A stretch of DNA of 64,000 nucleotides from the NCBI GenBank assembly GCA_021292165.1, contig CM037878.1, positions 237,799,546 to 237,863,545 of the forward strand, in the 5' to 3' direction. The notes beneath the pieces were generated by a model, which made no database searches, was not told where the DNA came from, and saw nothing but the letters and a program-made list of their open reading frames with translations. Source of the DNA: Shinisaurus crocodilurus (lineage: Eukaryota > Chordata > Lepidosauria > Squamata > Shinisauridae). Position numbers and translations under genes: made by a program. This document shows positions 1 through 11,448 of the stretch, one piece after another (positions within the stretch are counted from its first letter, which is position 1; each line of letters begins with the position of its first letter).

Positions 1-420
1 GACCAACTAGTGGTAATTAAGCAGCCACACAAACGTCATCAAAACATTTTGCATGACATCTTGTAGTAGAGAGTTTGAATGTTCTGCAGTTATGGAACCC
101 TCCTTAAACTATCTCAGGCAGTTTAAGGGAAAAATGAACCCAGCCCCAAACTTGATTTAAAAACTTGTAGACATGATGAAGTCCAATATTTGGTATCATA
201 GTCGATTTGTAATTCTACAGGCCAGGGATCAGCAGGAGAAGCAGCAGCTCCTCTATGTATTAGAAGAAACACACCGTCTGCTATGAGTATGTAAAAGAGG
301 AACTAAGGACTTTTCCAAATTAAGGTCTTGATTCTAAGTAATGACGGAGACAGACACTAAATCCCGAATTAATGACTAATATGAAGAGAGAATAGCATGA
401 CCACTTATACATCACCAAAA
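1..420. other. Intergenic, no recognised feature
   Basis: AT-rich intergenic sequence with no recognisable exon, RNA gene or repeat boundary. From about 421 to 490 there is a short stretch with GAGGAC doublets and a TTTGCATAAAATTGGCAT-type segment. Similar GAGGAC motifs recur near 4244-4290 and 4935-4965, so this is probably the edge of an unnamed repeat. Confidence 0.5.
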
Positions 421-489
421 GAGGACAAAAGAGGACTCTGATTTGCATAAAATTGGCATGTGCTAATTTATATGTATTGATGCAAATTT

Positions 490-3400
490 AGAAATGATGA
501 CTATCATTTGCCCTGAAGACCTGCGGCCCAGCCAGCATTTTGGGCTTCTCCAGGGAGGGAGGCAAGCTGGTGACCTCCATCTGCAGCCAGCTTTTTCCCC
601 TCCCTGGTGGTTCCCTGCTGGACTGGGGCCCTGCCTCTGCAGCAGCCAGGAGGAGCTGCCCCCTGGACTGATTGGGGAGTGGTGCCAGCTGCCCCAGCAG
701 AGCCAACATCTACATCTGCCGGCCTGAGGAACGGGGCGGCGACGCCCCGGCAGTGACGACACCAAAGGGGTCACCCCTTGGGGGGAGCCACTTGGGGGGT
801 GGCACGAGGGCGAGGGCCTACCCCCCTGTCTGAGCTGGGTTGGGGTTTTAGGGGTTGGTTTTAGGGGTGGGTCTCCCGCCTGATCGGCGGAAGCGGGGGG
901 GCATGTGTTCATCTCAGGGAGATGATGGGGGGAGTTCCAGGGGGCATACCATTGTTGAGCGGCAGATGCTGGCAGAGTGCTTGGGGCAGGCCATGCCGAT
1001 TAAGGGGAACAGGGGATCGATGCTTAATATCTATCCCTTGTTCCAGGCCTGCCCAGAGCCAAGGGATAACTGGGGGGGTGGGGTGGCTCCTTCCCCACCC
1101 TTGCATTTGCTGCTGTGTAATGCCAGGTCCGTTACCCAAAAAACATCTGTAATCCATGACATGATCTTGGATGAGGGTGCGGACCTGGCATGTATTACGG
1201 AAACCTGGCTGGACGAGGCCGCTGCTCCAACTTTGGCGGCCTTGTGTCCGGCTGGTTTCTTGTATGCCCAGCAGCCAAGGGTTGGGGGACGGGGAGGGGG
1301 AGTGGCTGTTATCTACCGGGAGTCCTTGGTCCTTACCAGACTCCCTCTCCGAGAGACCAAGTTTATTGAGTGCATGTACTGGAGGTTGGGTCCAAAGGGC
1401 AGTCTGGGGATTCTGCTCGTGTACCGTCCACCCCGCTGCACAACAGACTCCCTGGCCGAGGTGCTGGAGGTGGTCTCTGATGTGTGTGTGTTGTCCCCCA
1501 GGCTATTGGTGCTGGGGGACTTCAACGTGCATTTGGGGGCTGTCCTCACGGGGGCACTTCGGGACTTCATGGAGACCATGGCTTCCTGGGAGCTGCACCC
1601 TGTATTAACTGGACCTACCCATGTAGCCGGTCATGCACTGGACTTGGTTTTTGTTTCTGGAGAGGGGGGAAATTATCTGGGAATCGGGGGTATATCCACC
1701 ACCTCCTTGTCATGGTCAGATCACTATCTGGTGGGGTTGGATTTCTCGGTGCCACAACCCCTCTGCAGGGGTGAGGGACCTATTAGGATGGTCTGCCCCA
1801 GGCGTCTTATGGATCCGAATGGATTCCTGAACGCGCTTGGGGAATTGGAGCACACAAACAGTAGCTCGGTCGAGACCCTGGTGGATGACTGGAATGCTGC
1901 AATCACCAGGGCATTAGACCGAGTTGCCCCGAAGCGCCCCCTTCGCCTAAACAGAGCTCGCGCGGCGCCATGCTTCACTCCTTCGCTGCGAGCTCTGAAA
2001 CAAGAGGTGAGAAGGCTAGAGCGCCGATGGCGAAATTCCCGCTCCGAAGACGATCGAACATGGGTTAGAGCTGCAGCTTCAGCCTACCGGGTGGCGGTGA
2101 AGGCAGCAAAAAAGAATTTCTATGCTGCCTCCATTGCGTCTGCAGAGTGCTGCCCCAGGAGGCTGTTCCAAGTGGTCCGGAGTCTGGTCGGTCCAGTCGC
2201 TCCAGACCCACTGGAACAGTCAAAAGCCTCCTGTGAGGCTTTGGCAAAGCAGTTCACAGATAAAATCGATCAGATTAGGAGTGGGATATCGTACGTCGTG
2301 GACACAGGGAGTGAGCGGGAGGAGGCCAATGGCTGACCGGTTTTGTGGGATCGGTTCCGGCTTCTTCCTTCTGATGAAGTGGACAAGGTGCTTTCATCTG
2401 TGAGGCCGACCACCTGCTTGTTTGATCCTTGCCCGTCAAGGCTCATCATGAGCTGTAGGGAGAGACTGGGTGAGGGGATCAAGGCGGTGGTGAATGCCTC
2501 CCTCGAGAAGGGAGTGATGCCATCAGCCCTCAAGGAGGCAGTAATAAGACTGCTTCTAAAGAAGCCCTCCTTGGATCCCCAGGATTTAAACAACTTTCGC
2601 CCAGTCTCCAATTTACCATTTCTGGGCAAGGTGATCGAACGGGTGGTGGGTGCTCAGTTGAAGGCACACTTGGATGAAGCCGATTATTTAGATCCGTGCC
2701 AGTCGGGCTTCAGGTCTGGACATGGGACGGAGACGGCCTTGGTCGCCTTGGTGGATGATATGAGGAGGGCTTTGGATAGGGGCGAATGCTCCTTTCTAGT
2801 CCTCCTCGATCTCTCAGCGGCTTTTGATTCCGTTGACCACGGTATCCTCCTGGACCATCTGGAGGGCTTGGGCTTGGGAGGCACTGTATTGCAGTGGTTC
2901 CGGTCCTTCCTCTCTGGAAGGTATCAGAGGGTAGTTCTCGGGGAGGAGGCTTCGGACCCTCAGCTGCTCACTTGTGGAGTGCCGCAGGGTTCCATCCTCT
3001 CCCCGATGTTATTCAACATCTACCTCAAGCTGCTGGGAGCTATCATCAGGAGGTTTGGGGTGCAGTGTCATCAGTATGCGGATGACACGCAGCTCTACCT
3101 CTGTTTTAAGTCCTCACCGAGGTTGGCCGTTGAGACCCTGTCCAAGTGCCTGGAGTCAGTGGCTGGCTGGATGGGAAGGAACATGCTGAAACTGTAAATG
3201 AACCCCGACAAGACCGAGGTACTTCTGGTGGGGGACAAGGGGAGGTTAGGGGATGTTGACCTGGTGCTGAATGGGGTACATCTACCCCTAAAGGACCAGG
3301 TCCGCAGCTTGGGGGTCATTCTAGACTCCCAGCTGTCCATGGAGGCTCAGGTGGCAGCTGTGAGCCGGGCGGCGCTGTATCAACTCCATCTGATACGGCA

Positions 3401-4080
3401 GCTGCGCCCCTACCTTCCTAATCACCTGCTCCCATCAGTGGTTCATGCCTTGGTCTCCTCTCACCTAGACTACTGTAATGCGCTCTACGTGGGGTTACCC
3501 TTGAAGACGGTTCGGAAGCTTCAGCTGGTACAGAACGCGGTGGCTCGCCTGATTAAGGGCAGCCGCCGGCGTGATCACATCACGCCAGTGCTTAATGAGT
3601 TGCACTGGCTACCAGTTGCTTGCCGAGCCGAATTCAAGGTGTTGGTTTTGACCTTTAAAACCCTACACAGCTCCGGCCCAGTTTATCTCAAGGAGCGCCT
3701 CCGGCAACATCAAGTAGGCCGCTCAACAAGATCTGCCACGGACGGCCTTCTCCTTATCCCATCAGCCAGAGCAGCCAGGCTGGTGGGGACTAGGAAGAGG
3801 GCCTTCTCTGTGGCGGCCCCCACATTATGGAACTCCCTCCCCAGTGACCTTCGCCATGCCCCCTCCGTGATGAGCTTCCGCCATGCATTAAAAACATGGC
3901 TGTTCAGGCGGGAATATGGGGTGGGTTAGGTTTTTAAAAGAATTTTTTATATTGTTTTAATTATTATATTTTATTGTATTGTTTTATTGTATTTTAATTG
4001 TACATCGCCCAGGGTGGCCGGGTGACCGGTCAGATGGGCGATTAATAAATATAAGAAATAAATAAATAAATAAAACAAAA
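490..4080 (+). mobile_element. Nearly full-length L2/CR1-clade non-LTR retrotransposon (LINE)
   Basis: A GC-rich leader (about 490-1080) precedes one long reading frame encoding an AP-type endonuclease followed by a reverse transcriptase, then a short 3' UTR ending in GGGCGATTAATAAATA and a TAAA simple-repeat tail at about 4044-4080. This architecture and tail are typical of the L2 group within the CR1/Jockey superfamily. The 5' boundary is not certain: the leader could start anywhere between about 487 and 730. No separate ORF1 is recognised. No clear target-site duplication was found. At least five shorter relatives lie elsewhere in the window. Confidence 0.85.
855..3929 (+). pseudogene. LINE endonuclease-reverse transcriptase ORF, two in-frame stops
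   Basis: The single frame runs 855-3929 (1024 codons before the last stop) and is interrupted only by a TGA at 2334-2336 and a TAA at 3195-3197; there is no frameshift. The endonuclease begins near 1105 with the NARS motif, continues through an ITETWL box near 1192-1209 and a GDFNVH box, and ends with SDH at about 1713-1721. The reverse transcriptase has the NFRPVSNLPFLGKVIE region, GFRSGHGTE, LLDLSAAFDSVDH, GVPQGSILSPMLFNIY and the catalytic YADD at 3075-3086. The C-terminal part carries NPDKTEVLLVG, HLDYCNALYVGLP and RAFSVAAPTLWNSLP. The second stop sits in a local 6-base irregularity between the MLKL and NPDK codons. Related copies read directly from L to NPDK, so a small in-frame insertion is likely. 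It acted in target-primed reverse transcription when intact. Confidence 0.88.
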
Positions 4081-4477
4081 TACATCTCACCTTAGTGGAG
4101 AAGACTGTGACCAGGTGACCTGTGTGCCTGCTCAACCTGCTGTCTAGGTGCTAACTGTTGATGGCAACTCCAAGGCCCTTACTCTTCCTGCTATTGATTC
4201 TTTATCTTTAAACTGGACTTTATCTTTAAACTGGCCTTTCAAATAGAGGCCTTTAAATAGAGGACTGTCCTCTGACAGCCTTCCTAGGTTAAAGTAGGAC
4301 ATAAGGCCACCCTAGCCACCATGTAGACTGGGCCTAGAAAAAGAGGGCCAGCAAACTGATAATGTTGGGGAAAGGTTGGGCCCACTATGGGAGGGCCCCA
4401 CACAGAGGGTATTGTGCCCATGGAAACTCAAAAGTTTCCATGGGCACTGGCACTGGGCGAGAGGCAGGTGGGTGAGC
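4081..4477. other. Intergenic, short duplicated motifs only
   Basis: No gene seen. At 4195-4235 the phrase TTATCTTTAAACTGG occurs twice in tandem, and AAATAGAGG occurs twice at 4240-4262 followed by a short palindrome GAGGACTGTCCTC. A similar GAGGACAGTCCTC palindrome recurs at 4940-4953. Confidence 0.4.
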
Positions 4478-4760
4478 TAGGGATGTGCGAAGATTTCGTT
4501 CAGAAGGTGGAAATCCGGCAGACTAGCTGGGCTCGACTCCCTGAACTCTGTCCCACTTACCTCTTCCCTGGCTCGACTCGCATTCTCCAGTCGAGCTGGG
4601 GAAACGACTTCTGGGTTCCTGGCAGGCTGCTGTTTACATAGACAATGCCTTAAGATTGTCTAAAGCAGCTGCAATTTGTGTAATTTGCACAAATTGCGGC
4701 CGCTTTTGATGTATCTTAAGGCATTTTCTACATAAACAGTGGCCCTCCAGGAACCCGAAA
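4478..4760. mobile_element. Foldback MITE, hAT-like TAGGGATGTGC family, right end missing
   Basis: It begins with TAGGGATGTGC, the terminal sequence shared with the elements at 48044 and 60450. Two arms of about 72 bp (4609-4681 and 4688-4760) are inverted copies of each other, containing GGGTTCCTGG, GCCTTAAGAT and GCAATTTGTG against their complements. No matching right terminal repeat is found downstream; the next sequence is a LINE tail, so the element looks truncated. Confidence 0.6.
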
Positions 4761-4849
4761 GTCCAGCAAGTGGCGCACGCATGCTTTCGGCCCAGCTTGG
4801 CAGGTGTAGCAGCGACCTCTGCCGAGTCGTAGGTGGGTCTGGTCCCGGT

Positions 4850-4965
4850 GGATCACCCACCCCTGGACTGGTGACAAGAGACAGGTCCTTCTCTGTGGTG
4901 GAGACATGGCTTTGGTACTCTCAACCCAGTCCTTCAAATAGAGGACAGTCCTCTGTGAAGTAGGA
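4850..4965 (+). mobile_element. L2-like LINE 3' fragment
   Basis: The + strand encodes VTRDRSFSVVETWL, the degenerate counterpart of the GTRKRAFSVAAPTLW segment at the C-terminus of the L2-like element at 855-3929. It is a short 5'-truncated remnant that continues into an AAATAGAGGACAGTCCTC motif. Confidence 0.5.
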
Positions 4966-4970
4966 TTTAT

Positions 4971-5173
4971 GGGGCAGTATCCTAAACTGCTGCTGCACCT
5001 CCACTAATTCTGTTGCACTAGCGGTTCCTGAAACAACCTGGAAATGAGCCGGAAATGTTGAGAGCTCTGCTGACCTGCCGCGTTCCAGAAACGACTATTT
5101 CCGCTCATTTCCAGGAACCGCTAGTTCTTCTTGAGCTAGCAGTCAATTTGGCTAGTAGGATAGAATACTGGCC
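4971..5173. mobile_element. Foldback MITE with GGGCAGTATCC ends
   Basis: The left end GGGCAGTATCCTAAAC pairs with the right end AGGATAGAATACTGGCC. Inside, ACTAGCGGTTCCTG and GGAAATGAGC are matched by their complements CAGGAACCGCTAGT and GCTCATTTCC. ATG flanks both ends, a possible 3-bp target duplication. Related copies lie at 23415-23705 and 24947-25167. Confidence 0.65.
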
Positions 5174-6480
5174 ATGATCACACTGAGAAAAAAATTTCCA
5201 GTAATTTTGAGAGAGATACACTTCTTTCTTGTGGTATCTCATCCCACTTTCACCTTAATAAACAGGTTTTTGTTTCAAAAGCTTGTAAAACTGGGTTGAT
5301 CATTAAAAGAAAATAAATATTTGTACACTATGGTAAGTACTGAAACTGAAACTATTTTGAGCTATCTTTAAAACTATTGTCAGTCTCCAACCTTAGGGGA
5401 GTTATAAAGCTTCAAACCTATGGGCAGTATCTAATGCTATCACATAGCTAGCATAATTCAACACTAGCGCAATATTGTTAGCACTTGCTAGGCAAAGGGA
5501 AAAAGTGGAGAACTTGCTGCTTCCCCCTCCCTTGCCAAGCAAGTACTAAGGACATTCTTTTACTGTGGCTGAATGTGGACCCCTCCACCTGCCACTGCCC
5601 TTCTAACATCCGGATATATATTTTTAATGGCATCTCTAGCAGCTACAGAATTAAAAACAAGGTAATTTTGCCCCCTTTGGCACTCCCTAGCGCTACATAG
5701 GCCATTTAAAATAAAAATTGGTGCCTATGCGGGGAAGTGCAGCCTGCAGTGGGTGAAAATGGCCCTTGAACTTCCCCTGGTTGCCCACCTCTGCTATCAT
5801 ATCAAAAATATGTCCGACTAAATTCAATGGGACTTACCCCCAACTACGTGGGTTTTTGCCTTAAGCACAATTTGTTTCAATGAAGCACCTCTGGATTGTC
5901 CTAACATTTTCTCATGTTTCATTAGAAGTGTGGGGATAAATTGTTATCCCATTTCACTGATTTGGAGATACATAGGAATATTTTACTTATGTGTTTAATT
6001 CTGACACAAAGAGAGAGAAAAACAGAAATAAGAAGCAATATTATGGCATTATTGCTGATAAAGGATAATGGGTTGCATCCAGACTAACAGAGCAGAGCAA
6101 TCCTAACTGGGATGGATAACCAGGGTGGGAGGTGTGTGTGTGTGGCTCCACTGGGCTTTTTAGTTTGGCTGATCTTTTCTCCTTTAAATTCCTTTCCCTT
6201 AACACACACACACCCCATTTAAGCCAATGGTGGTGGGAGATTAGCTTATTTAGCTACATCAGCTTCATGCTCGTGTGGATGAGAGAGCTGATACAAGTGG
6301 CTTTGCGGGGAACAGAGGGGCTTTGGATCTAGTGGATCCGAAGCGGCCTCTGTCTGACACCCAGAGAACACCGTTTTGAGGCCTACTGCCAACAAAAACA
6401 CTACTGGCAGTAGCTTTACCTCTACGGAGGTTTCTGCGGGGCATAATTGGGCCTCCACATTATCCTAACTGCCCTCAGTG
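5174..6480. other. Intergenic, no gene seen
   Basis: No exon is supported. GGGCAGTATCTAATGC at 5424-5439 resembles the left end of the 4971 MITE family and may mark a decayed copy to about 5700. AATTCAATGGGACTTACC at about 5821 matches a very common squamate short repeat. Confidence 0.4.
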
Positions 6481-6485
6481 CCAAA

Positions 6486-7365
6486 CTAAATGTTCCTTTA
6501 AGCATGCAAAGTGGAACGGTGTGTGCTACTTTTATTTATTCTCCTGCAAGCGCATGTGGCCCCGATACAGATCGGGACCATGGTGCTTCGAGAGGGGAAG
6601 GTTTAAGCTTCCTCCCACTTGTTTCTGTCCCAAAATTTCACACACACCCTGCAGGGAGGTTTATTAAAAAAAAAAAAAGTATGGGGGGGAAGCCTCCATT
6701 GATTCCAATAAAATGAAGACTTTTTTCTTTTTAACACCCACCCCAGCTGAATTTCGGCACAAAAATGGGTGGGGAGAAAGTGTAAATATTCCTCTCCCAA
6801 AGCACCATGGTCCCAATCTGAATTGGAGCCGCACACACTTGCAGGAGAGTAAATAAAAGCACACATAGCTCCACTATGTGTGCCTAAAGGAATGTTTAGT
6901 GCAGTGATGGCGAACCTATGGCACGCATGCCACAGCTGGCACGCAGGGACCTCTCCGTGGGCACTCGAGCCATTGGTCGCCAGATTGCGAAAAGACCGTC
7001 CCCTTCTGCATTCAGCGTCGGGTTTCCATAGTAACTCCTCTCCACTCATTCCTCGCTGGCCTCCACAGGCAGGCACACTCCAACACCTCCATCCCCAGAA
7101 GCGGACTGCACAGGCACCCAGCCCTCCTTCTAACTGAACAGACAGCTCAGAAGCACAGCACGCGCACGCCCGAATCTTTGCACGCCCGGTGAAGAGCCAT
7201 GCCCTGAGACAGAGCGGGGCGTGATTAGCTAGTGCCCCCTCCTCTTTCCTGCCAAATTTAAGGCACTTTGAAATAAATAAGTTGGTTCTGTGTTGCAGTT
7301 TGGGCACTCGGGCTCAAAAAGGTTCGCCATCACTGGTTTAGTGGCTGTCTGGAAGGGTTACTTAT
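6486..7365. mobile_element. Foldback MITE, split by a younger hAT insertion
   Basis: Arms of about 110 bp at 6486-6600 and 6785-6900 are inverted copies. Both carry matched blocks such as TTTTATTTA, CTCCTGCAAG and GGGACCATGGTGCTT. The left outer sequence (CAGTGCCAAACTAAATG) is matched on the right only if the hAT element at 6902-7335 is removed, which joins the right arm to GTTTAGTGGCTG. The foldback was therefore present first and was then split near its right end. Confidence 0.65.
6902..7335 (-). mobile_element. Non-autonomous hAT (Charlie-like), 8-bp TSD
   Basis: The terminal inverted repeats are CAGTGATGGCGAACCT on the left and AGGTTCGCCATCACTG on the right. The element is flanked by a perfect 8-bp target duplication GTTTAGTG (6894-6901 and 7336-7343), the hAT hallmark. 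No transposase frame is supported. A longer copy in the opposite orientation lies at 56397-57302. The termini resemble, from memory, the OposCharlie-type hAT families. Confidence 0.88.
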
Positions 7366-10300
7366 ATTTGTCCATTACCCATACTTTAGTCCTGCTGAAA
7401 TAAATGAGAACTGAACTTGTCCAGTTTATTTTAATGGGGCTGAAAGTGTGACTAACTTAGTGTGGATTCAATCCCATGTTGCTCCAATTTTAATTCAGTG
7501 TTTAATTAAAACATGTGATGTCAAACAGAGAACAAAGGAAGAACAACAGCTTTAAATTTTTAAAAATCATAGCTGTTTCATGATACTACAAAAAAGAACT
7601 AAACTCAAGGGCCTACTGACTAACAGTGTTGCAAGGCATGAACAATAGATTTGCCATAAACGATTTGATTCTGCCTACATGGACTTGCAGTGATAAAAGA
7701 AAATGAAGAGGGAAGAGGAGGAAAAGCTATTTTTTATAACACTTTAGGGTCCAATCCAGCACAAAATATGTCTGTCTTTCCAGGTGCATATGCCATGGGA
7801 GCTGATGTTTAGTGACTTCCATGGCTTTACATCAAGGTTTCAGGGTAGACATGAAACATATTATTGTCAGACTAGCTCTTTGGACAGCCTTTTTGTACCT
7901 CAATAGGCCGTAAAACTGACAAGCATCAGCTTACTTGGGAGAACAGATGCTATATTAAGGATCAGAAATAATAAAAAAAATCCCTGTTGCAATGTTTTAA
8001 ATATTAAGTCTGTTAGTAATTCCAATTCTGTAAAGTTTAAGTATCAGATTTCCAGTTAGTTCAGGCTTCAACTTGATTCAAATGAATTAATATTTTTTTA
8101 CCCATTAACTAGTTGGGAGGCAAAATCGATGGTCTTTGACTAAGATGGCAATGCTATGCACAGTTATTTGGAAGTAAGTTCCAATGTTTAGGTTCTGGGT
8201 GCTAATTTTACTTTCCTGTAAACCTTACGTTCAGTTTCACAAATTCCTCAAGCATTCTACTACAATTTAATATGAATGTTCACACTTTTAAAAGGTTACT
8301 GGTAATTAAACAGTTTACATCTTAAATAATTGTGTTATCAATAGCATTGTAATTTTGTTTGGCTAGGGAGGAGTTTAGGCAATTCAGATAACCAAGGGCA
8401 AAGCACGTTAAAAATATTTAGCATTAATAGAGTTATGTAATTTAATAAGGAAGAATCACTCACCTAAAGCAAATGTATAACACAAGATTAATAAGTGTAT
8501 ATACTCATGTGTAATATATATTAAATATGCCGGCACATACAAATGAAGCATGATATGCATACAGATACAGTAAAAAGGAATACAACCAATATGTTTGAAA
8601 GGAATTCTCCTGCAGTTTGTTGAAGTGTGATGTTGGAATTGTAAATTATTTGCCAACACTCTACAAAGGAAATATTCATTCAAACAGCATCAACTATAAA
8701 ATACAAGACCCTCTAACTATCAAGGGTAATAACTTTTGCATAATATTGCTGGGAAATCCTCCAATGCCCAAACCATTTTTGGTTTGCAGGCCTGTATAAT
8801 TTATTTGACATGGTTGGAAAGAATCCGCTTTTTCTAAACCCCCCCCCCAAATCTGTATTTTTATCCTCCATTATCTCTGCACATAAAAAGTCAAGGAGCT
8901 TCAGGCTAGAATTAACACAAGATTGGCTATTATGATGGTAAGAGCATTTAGCAGCAATCCCAGTTGACTGTGCAGTTTGTAATAATAAATACCCTCATCT
9001 AATCTATCTATCTCATTTTTTTAACTCTATGCCTTAAGGAAATCTTTGCATTCATGATAAAACACTATATGCATTTGCTTTTGGAGGTGATACCCCTGAT
9101 ATCTGTCCTACCTTGGGCAAAGTCATTTAAAGATAGGGAGTTTGCAAGTTAAATGGCTTCACAATATAAGCTGTAGTTTTATGAACAGCCTTAAGAAACA
9201 CATTTAGCTACTGTACTTGGTTGATGAAGCTAGATTTTGGATGAAAGCCTCAAACTACCTCACCTTGGCAGGCACCATTTATTTCAGTGGAGCTTGCAGC
9301 AGCACAGTACAGAGAGACTCAGGAAAATCTTGCTCAGACTAATAGTGGTGCCTTTAAAAATGTGCCTTTTAGGACCAAAGGAACTTGCACTCAGCTTAAA
9401 GGTTACAGCAAGTACGCTTTCATAGTTCACTGTTTCTCTTTGCAATAAATATTAAATGAGACATATATTAAAGTTTTGTGTGCATGGTAGACTAAGATGC
9501 TTTATAAAGTACAGTACATAAAAATAAACAATTTATCTCTCCAGTTACATTTGTCTTCTCCAGTACACACTCTGTCCTTGCAGAAAATCAGGAAAGAGCA
9601 TACTTGATATACTTTATTTTCCCCCTAGCTAATTACTTAAAAATAATGTCTGTATCTCACAGAGACCTAGACAAAATGCCCACCTTTTCCAAGGTTTCTT
9701 TTGTAACTAAGAAATATTTTAGATGTGCCTTATCTTTCTGCCTTTCTTGACATATACAATATTCTAGGAAGACCTGTAAAAAGCAATTTCTCTGCCCTCC
9801 ATGCCTGTTAAAGAAAAAAAAAAAGTATAACTAAATGGGAAAAGAAGAGATCTATCACATCTTCTCAGTCACCGGGATTGAATTCAATTGTATATTTCCT
9901 TGACATGTGTATGTTTTGTTTCAAGTTATCAGTCACAGTATAAGATTACCCAGGAGTACCATGCAGCACTGCAAATAAACAAGGTGGCAAGGAACACTTC
10001 TAGCAGTTACTGGAGCCAAGGGGGACACCCCACAACCAAGACAGAAAGTCTGCTTCATATTATCTAGCACTATCCAAAAGAAATGTTTTGTGGGTTGCAT
10101 TGTGTACAGATTTTTTTTTAAGACATTGGTTCTTACGTGCCTTCCACAATTTTGTATCTTGTGTACTTTAATCCTACTGCCAGTAAGTAAATGTTCCTCT
10201 AAGGCCCAACCTAGATATCATCACATTAATTGCATGAATGCAATTAAAGTGCAGCGGTTGTTTAATTTTTTTATGGAAACACCATGAGCAAACTCAAACC

Positions 10301-11168
10301 ACTGGGGTGGGGGTGGGGAAGGAAAGTCAAACTCTTTCTCTCCTGGCCACAGCCTCCTCAAAAATTGCCTTTTCATAGCTACTATTTACGTATATTTCAA
10401 GGAAAGCCTACATTAGCACCAACTTCTCCGTAGCAGGAAGAGAGAGAGATACCTGGTACCCGCGTCAACCTGAACAATCTACCAACTAACCATTGGTTCT
10501 TTTTCTGGTTTTTCAGGGAGAAACAAGCCAGAGTTCATGGTTCACACGTAACACCAATAAAAATCACAGACAGAAGGTCCATGGGTTGTTTAGCTCTTCC
10601 CACTTGCTGCTGGAGCATTCAAGCTCATTCACGATAACCTCCAAATAAATAAATAAATAAAACAAGTGGGTTGGTTGTGGTAATGTGCAAACCAGGTCAG
10701 AGTGCTTAAATGCCATTCCAAGTCCTCCAGTCCAAGGTTGCTCAGGCTTTCCCGTGTTATTTACATAACAAAAATGTGCATGTTCATGCAATTAACACAT
10801 CTTGTTTCGCCAACTTTGTCCAGGTTTCCCTGGGAGTGCAGTGGTGAAGGGAACCATATTCTGCTCTGCCTTTGGCCAGGGGACCAAGGGCCACGGGGAA
10901 AACTAACTTGGTCCAAACCATTGACCCAAGGAACAGCTACAGGGAGCTTCCTTCCACTCTCACCCGCCACAAAGAACACTCTGCTTCAACTGCCAGTTGC
11001 ACTGGGACTTGAGCTGACCCAGGGCTGCTGCACTGAGTGGGTTTGTATATGTGTGTATTATTACAATCTATTGAAAACTGTCTTGAAAATCATTCAACCG
11101 AAAGACAGGATATATATCTTCTAAAAGCTTTGGGAGTCTATGTGAGAGGTAGCAAGCAGGATCCCTGT
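7366..11168. other. Intergenic desert, no gene seen
   Basis: AT-rich sequence without convincing coding potential, RNA genes or clean repeat termini. There is a short TAAA tract at about 10645-10663 and a poly-C run at 8841-8848. Small open frames in this stretch lack recognisable protein motifs. Confidence 0.5.
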
Positions 11169-11341
11169 TACCGTATGTTTCCGTCTATAAGACGCCCCCA
11201 TGTATAAGATGCCCTCCACTGGGCAGTTTTGCAACTGCGCGATTCTCTCCTCGGCTTACTTCCGTGTATAAGACGACCCTCAATTTTTAGTCTAGCGATT
11301 TTAGGAAAAAGTATAGTCTTATACATGGAAAAATACTGTAT
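11169..11341. mobile_element. Short DNA-transposon MITE (TACCGTAT/ATACTGTA ends)
   Basis: The left end TACCGTATGTTTCC pairs with the right end GGAAAAATACTGTA. Internally TATAAGACG occurs at both sides in repeated form. ATCCCTGTTA occurs immediately outside both ends (11161-11170 and 11342-11351) and looks like a target-site duplication of 8-10 bp; the exact length is ambiguous because TA is shared with the terminal repeats. Confidence 0.7.
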
Positions 11342-11448
11342 ATCCCTGTTAGTTAAACTCACCTGACAAAATACATTGAAGGGATACACTGGTTCTGATC
11401 TTCTGGATATCAAAGAACTTTCTAATCTATTGTCAAGATGTTGAGTTA

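Noticed and set aside
463..912. 149-codon open frame on the - strand near the LINE 5' region
   Set aside because: Proline-rich translation of the GC-rich LINE leader; antisense to a recognised element and without any domain.
6603..7307. 234-codon open frame on the - strand
   Set aside because: It runs through a foldback MITE and then a hAT MITE, both with clear termini; the translation has a poly-Phe run and no motif.
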